Shown: piece by piece, positions 61,579-64,000 of the stretch
Position numbering within the stretch: position 1 is the first letter of the stretch
How the letters are laid out: each line of letters begins with the position of its first letter
Origin: Paenibacillus sp. FSL H7-0326
Lineage (GTDB): Bacteria > Bacillota > Bacilli > Paenibacillales > Paenibacillaceae
Assembly: GCF_001955535.1 (NCBI RefSeq)
Contig: NZ_MPVN01000002.1
Coordinates: 620,001 to 684,000, forward strand
DNA: 64,000 nt
Direction of reading: 5' to 3'
The notes under the pieces: model-generated
What the model was told of the DNA's origin: nothing
Seen by the model: only the letters and a program-made list of their open reading frames with translations
Databases searched by the model: none
Program-made: the position numbers and the translations under genes

Positions 61579-61630
61579 TCAGAGTATATCCCAATATTTA
61601 TAAATAAAAGGCCGGATCATAAAAAATCCA

Positions 61631-61659
61631 TTTTCATTCCCTTTTCATTTTGCTATACT
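61631..61659 (+). promoter_or_regulatory. Promoter of speA
   Basis: TTTTCA, 17-nt spacer, TATACT preceded by TGC (extended -10). Confidence 0.65.
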
Positions 61660-61706
61660 CATCTAGGTTTGATTATTCTTAATAATGAAAGGTTGTGACA
61701 GCATCC

Positions 61707-63182
61707 ATGGATCACCGTCGTACGCCGCTCTTTACAGCACTTAAGAACCACGCGGCTAACAATCCGGTACAGTTTCACATCCCTGGTCACAAAAAAGGAC
61801 TTGGAACGGACTCAGAGTTTCGCGAATTCATAGGGGATAACGCCCTTTCCATAGATTTGATCAATATCGCGCCACTTGACGATTTGCATCAACCGACTGG
61901 AGTAATTAAAGAAGCACAAATGCTGGCTGCCGATGCATTCGGGTCAGATTACACCTACTTTAGTGTACAAGGGACAAGCAGTGCGATTATGACCATGATC
62001 TTGTCCGTATGCGGACCTGGTGAGAAGATTATCGTGCCGCGGAATGTGCATAAATCAGTCATGTCTGCCATCATTTTTTCCGGAGCCAAACCGATCTTTA
62101 TTTCTCCGGTCAGTGACGAAAATCTCGGTATTGATCACGGAATTACAGTTGGTTCGGTACGCCGGGCACTGGAACGCCATCCTGATGCAAAGGGTGTGCT
62201 TGTCATTAATCCAACATATTTCGGCGTTTGTGCGAATCTGAAGGAGATTGTGGAGCTGGCTCACAGTTACCAAGTGCCCGTTCTTGTGGATGAGGCGCAT
62301 GGTGTACTGATTCATTTCCATGAGGATCTTCCTATGTCTGCTATGGAAGCTGGTGCAGATCTAGCCTCTACAAGTGTGCACAAATTAGGCGGCTCGATGA
62401 CGCAAAGCTCGGTCCTGAACCTGAATACCAAGAACGGATTCGTTAATCCAGAGCGGGTACAGACGATTATCAGTATGCTGACTACAACTTCTACATCTTA
62501 TATATTGTTGTCTTCACTGGATACAGCAAGACGTAATCTTGCACTCCATGGACACAGCATGGCTCAGAAGGCCATTGATCTTGCGGAGTATGCCCGCCGG
62601 GCGATTAATGATATCGAAGGGCTGTACTGCTTCGGCGAAGAAATACTAGGCGGAGAAGCCACCTATAGCTACGATCCGACCAAGGTGACCATTCATGTTC
62701 GACATCTTGGACTCACCGGCTATGATACAGAGAACTGGCTTCGCAAGCATTACAACATTGAAGTGGAAATGAGTGATATGTACAACATTCTCTGCCTGAT
62801 CACACCAGGCGATAATGATGACACTGTCAATACACTGCTTAATGCACTACAAGAGCTGTCGAACACGTATTACAATGTGAATCAAGCCAATGAGCTTGTC
62901 GTTAAAATCCCAGAAATTCCTCAGCTGATGCTGACACCGCGTGAGGCTTTCTATGGTGATACCGAGGTGATTCCGTTCAAGGAATCGGAGGGCCGCATTA
63001 TTGCCGAATTTATTTATGTGTATCCACCAGGTATACCGATTCTGCTGCCGGGTGAGGTCATTTCTCAGGATAATATCGACTACATCATTGAGCATGTCGA
63101 GGTTGGTCTGCCTGTTAAAGGACCCGAGGACCGGACGATTCAGAATGTCAAAGTGATCGTCGAAGCAGAGCCTATTTTTTAA
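61707..63182 (+). CDS. speA: Arginine decarboxylase SpeA (Orn/Lys/Arg decarboxylase family)
   Basis: PLP enzyme making agmatine for polyamine synthesis. Of 491 residues: VQFHIPGHKKGLGTDSEF near the N-terminus, SVQGTSSAIMTMILS, NPTYFGVCANLKEI, VLVDEAHGVLIHFH and STSVHKLGGSMTQSS with the PLP lysine. The C-terminal YVYPPGIPILLPGE completes the family pattern. The ATG at 61707 aligns in length with B. subtilis SpeA; an in-frame GTG 12 nt upstream is an alternative. Closest to arginine, not lysine, decarboxylase by this alignment; specificity is inferred. Confidence 0.93.
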   Translation: MDHRRTPLFTALKNHAANNPVQFHIPGHKKGLGTDSEFREFIGDNALSIDLINIAPLDDLHQPTGVIKEAQMLAADAFGSDYTYFSVQGTSSAIMTMILSVCGPGEKIIVPRNVHKSVMSAIIFSGAKPIFISPVSDENLGIDHGITVGSVRRALERHPDAKGVLVINPTYFGVCANLKEIVELAHSYQVPVLVDEAHGVLIHFHEDLPMSAMEAGADLASTSVHKLGGSMTQSSVLNLNTKNGFVNPERVQTIISMLTTTSTSYILLSSLDTARRNLALHGHSMAQKAIDLAEYARRAINDIEGLYCFGEEILGGEATYSYDPTKVTIHVRHLGLTGYDTENWLRKHYNIEVEMSDMYNILCLITPGDNDDTVNTLLNALQELSNTYYNVNQANELVVKIPEIPQLMLTPREAFYGDTEVIPFKESEGRIIAEFIYVYPPGIPILLPGEVISQDNIDYIIEHVEVGLPVKGPEDRTIQNVKVIVEAEPIF

Positions 63183-63205
63183 TACATGCCGCTTTAGCGC
63201 AACAG

Positions 63206-63234
63206 AAAAGACCAGACAACTTGTCTGGTCTTTT
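63206..63234. terminator. Bidirectional terminator between speA and the DUF1292 gene
   Basis: Stem AAAAGACCAGAC-aactt-GTCTGGTCTTTT with T-runs on both strands. Confidence 0.88.
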
Positions 63235-63258
63235 CATCTGTTGAGAAGATGGCGTCGA

Positions 63259-63561
63259 TTACTCGTTCTCGACCATTTCGTTGAAAGCTGCTTCAACGCG
63301 GTTCCACTCTTCTTCATCTTCGATTTGATACAGTGCAACTTCTTCGTTCTCTTCTTCAAGACGAAGAATTAATCCGTCCGCTTCAGGGTTATCGCGCTCG
63401 AGCAGTACCGCATACTCTTTGCCGTCTACATCAAAAGTTTGCGCCAGGATCATTTCGACCTCTGCACCATTCTCGTCTGTCAGGGTAAGAACAGCCATTT
63501 CGTGTTCATGATCGTGGTCATGGTTGCAATGTTCATCGTGAACATGATTGTGATCGCTCAT
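63259..63561 (-). CDS. DUF1292 protein with histidine-rich N-terminus
   Basis: A 100-residue YrzB-like acidic protein. The DUF1292 core reads AVLTLTDENGAEVEMILAQT then EYAVLLERDNPEADGLILRL and EEEWNRVEAAFNEMVENE. The first 21 residues carry eight histidines and one cysteine (MSDHNHVHDEHCNHDHDHEH), absent in the B. subtilis YrzB relative as I recall it, which suggests metal binding. A GAGGT site precedes the ATG. Convergent with speA. The function of the family is not known. Confidence 0.87.
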   Translation of the reverse strand: MSDHNHVHDEHCNHDHDHEHEMAVLTLTDENGAEVEMILAQTFDVDGKEYAVLLERDNPEADGLILRLEEENEEVALYQIEDEEEWNRVEAAFNEMVENE

Positions 63562-63587
63562 GAGAATACCTCACTTTTATATTTATA

Positions 63588-63646
63588 TTGTAATCATACG
63601 ATAGGCATTTGTAACATCATACTACGGTCGCACTTGTAATCATACG
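63588..63646. repeat. Direct repeat upstream of the DUF1292 gene
   Basis: Two exact copies of TTGTAATCATACG, at 63588-63600 and 63634-63646, with a related TTGTAACATCATAC between them (63609-63622). The 46-bp period and the location 30-90 nt ahead of the gene fit an operator array or duplicated promoter parts. Confidence 0.5.
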
Positions 63647-63687
63647 GACGTATCGTAACACTATTACGGGACAAAATCAATGAAACT

Positions 63688-64000
63688 CTAATCCAAGGCC
63701 GTAATCACTTTTTCCGAAACAAGGAAGAACGAATTGCTGCCTGACGGTTTCATATAGAACCCTACTTTATAATTCCCGCTTTTTTTAAAATCATAAGTAA
63801 AATCATTTGTTTTGAACCAAAAATTATCCTTCGATCCGCTGCCCAGCTTCTCGGATTGTATATTTTTCACGTTTCCGGAGGGGTCGGTGATCGCTACTTT
63901 GACCTCAGAAATTTTCCCATCCAGACTATCGACCTGACTTAACACGTTAAACTTTAATTTACCTACATTGACATTCCCAAACACTGTCTCACCTTTGAAC
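63688..64000 (-). CDS. C-terminal part of an uncharacterised protein (continues beyond window)
   Basis: The frame is open to the window end and codes for at least 104 residues. The sequence is beta-strand rich (VKVAITDPSGNVKNIQSEKL, NYKVGFYMKPSGSN), like an immunoglobulin- or YtkA-like domain. A GTG start at 63984 is possible but the frame stays open beyond it, so the window likely cuts the gene. No family assigned. Confidence 0.6.
   Translation of the reverse strand, partial: FKGETVFGNVNVGKLKFNVLSQVDSLDGKISEVKVAITDPSGNVKNIQSEKLGSGSKDNFWFKTNDFTYDFKKSGNYKVGFYMKPSGSNSFFLVSEKVITALD

Noticed and set aside
1..64000. CRISPR array, prophage, insertion sequence or toxin-antitoxin module
   Set aside because: No regularly spaced repeats, transposase, integrase, phage gene or paired toxin-antitoxin genes were found.
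1..64000. tRNA or rRNA genes
   Set aside because: No tRNA cloverleaf sequence or rRNA-like stretch was noticed; a tRNA scan would be the decisive test.

Overview
The window reads as a low-to-mid GC Firmicute chromosome, most likely Paenibacillus or a close relative. Gene order follows Bacillus subtilis blocks (yloA/yloB/yloC through prkC; ylbF-ylbG; rpsD-tyrS-acsA-acuA-ccpA-ytxJ; speA-yktB). Ribosome binding sites are strong AGGAGG types, regulation is T-box and CcpA/cre style, and family features such as an HPr-like protein without its histidine and the YlaN and YugN families fit the same group. No rRNA, tRNA, prophage, insertion sequence or CRISPR array was seen. Assignments come from reading the translations; no database search was run.

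1-11.5 kb (minus strand): a long housekeeping run yicC-remA-gmk-rpoZ-coaBC-priA-def-fmt-rsmB-rlmN-prpC-prkC, with prkC cut by the window edge. It covers RNA decay, biofilm regulation, nucleotide and CoA synthesis, replication restart, translation initiation and rRNA modification, and ends in a phosphatase/kinase pair. Hairpins after rpoZ and after rsmB divide it. 11.7-21 kb: a thioesterase, the YitJ-type methionine enzyme, CutC, DapF, a calcium P-type ATPase and, on the plus strand, the ribosome-rescue factor RqcH. 21-28.7 kb (minus): a PHP phosphoesterase, a LysR regulator, a small unknown protein, YlbG, YlbF (RNase Y accessory), a two-gene XPB helicase unit and a CBS protein.

28.8-38.6 kb: an M20 amidohydrolase, YugN, an FtsW-type glycosyltransferase, Asp23, a Ca2+/H+ antiporter, YlaN, a histidine-less HPr relative, an M29 aminopeptidase, a lipoprotein, and a GAF/GGDEF diguanylate cyclase overlapped by a 71-residue ORF. 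38.6-50.3 kb: rpsD behind a long leader, tyrS with a tyrosine T-box, a class A penicillin-binding protein with two FN3 domains, acsA and acuA divergent around a cre site, mtn, ccpA, ytxJ and a zinc-ribbon protein.

50.4-64 kb: a DJ-1/PfpI protein, a PTS pair (EIICBA plus enzyme I) whose promoter overlaps a probable cre, a CoA-binding protein, a divergent EPSP synthase, a rhodanese, shikimate kinase, gndA, YktB, SpeA, a histidine-rich DUF1292 protein and a partial unknown CDS. Carbon control is a theme: ccpA, an HPr-like protein keeping only the regulatory serine region, PTS genes and acsA lie within about 21 kb.

The most unusual signals are an interspersed inverted repeat (three near-identical copies, each just after a stop codon), the XPB helicase/partner pair, the histidine-less HPr protein, and the divergent AroA.
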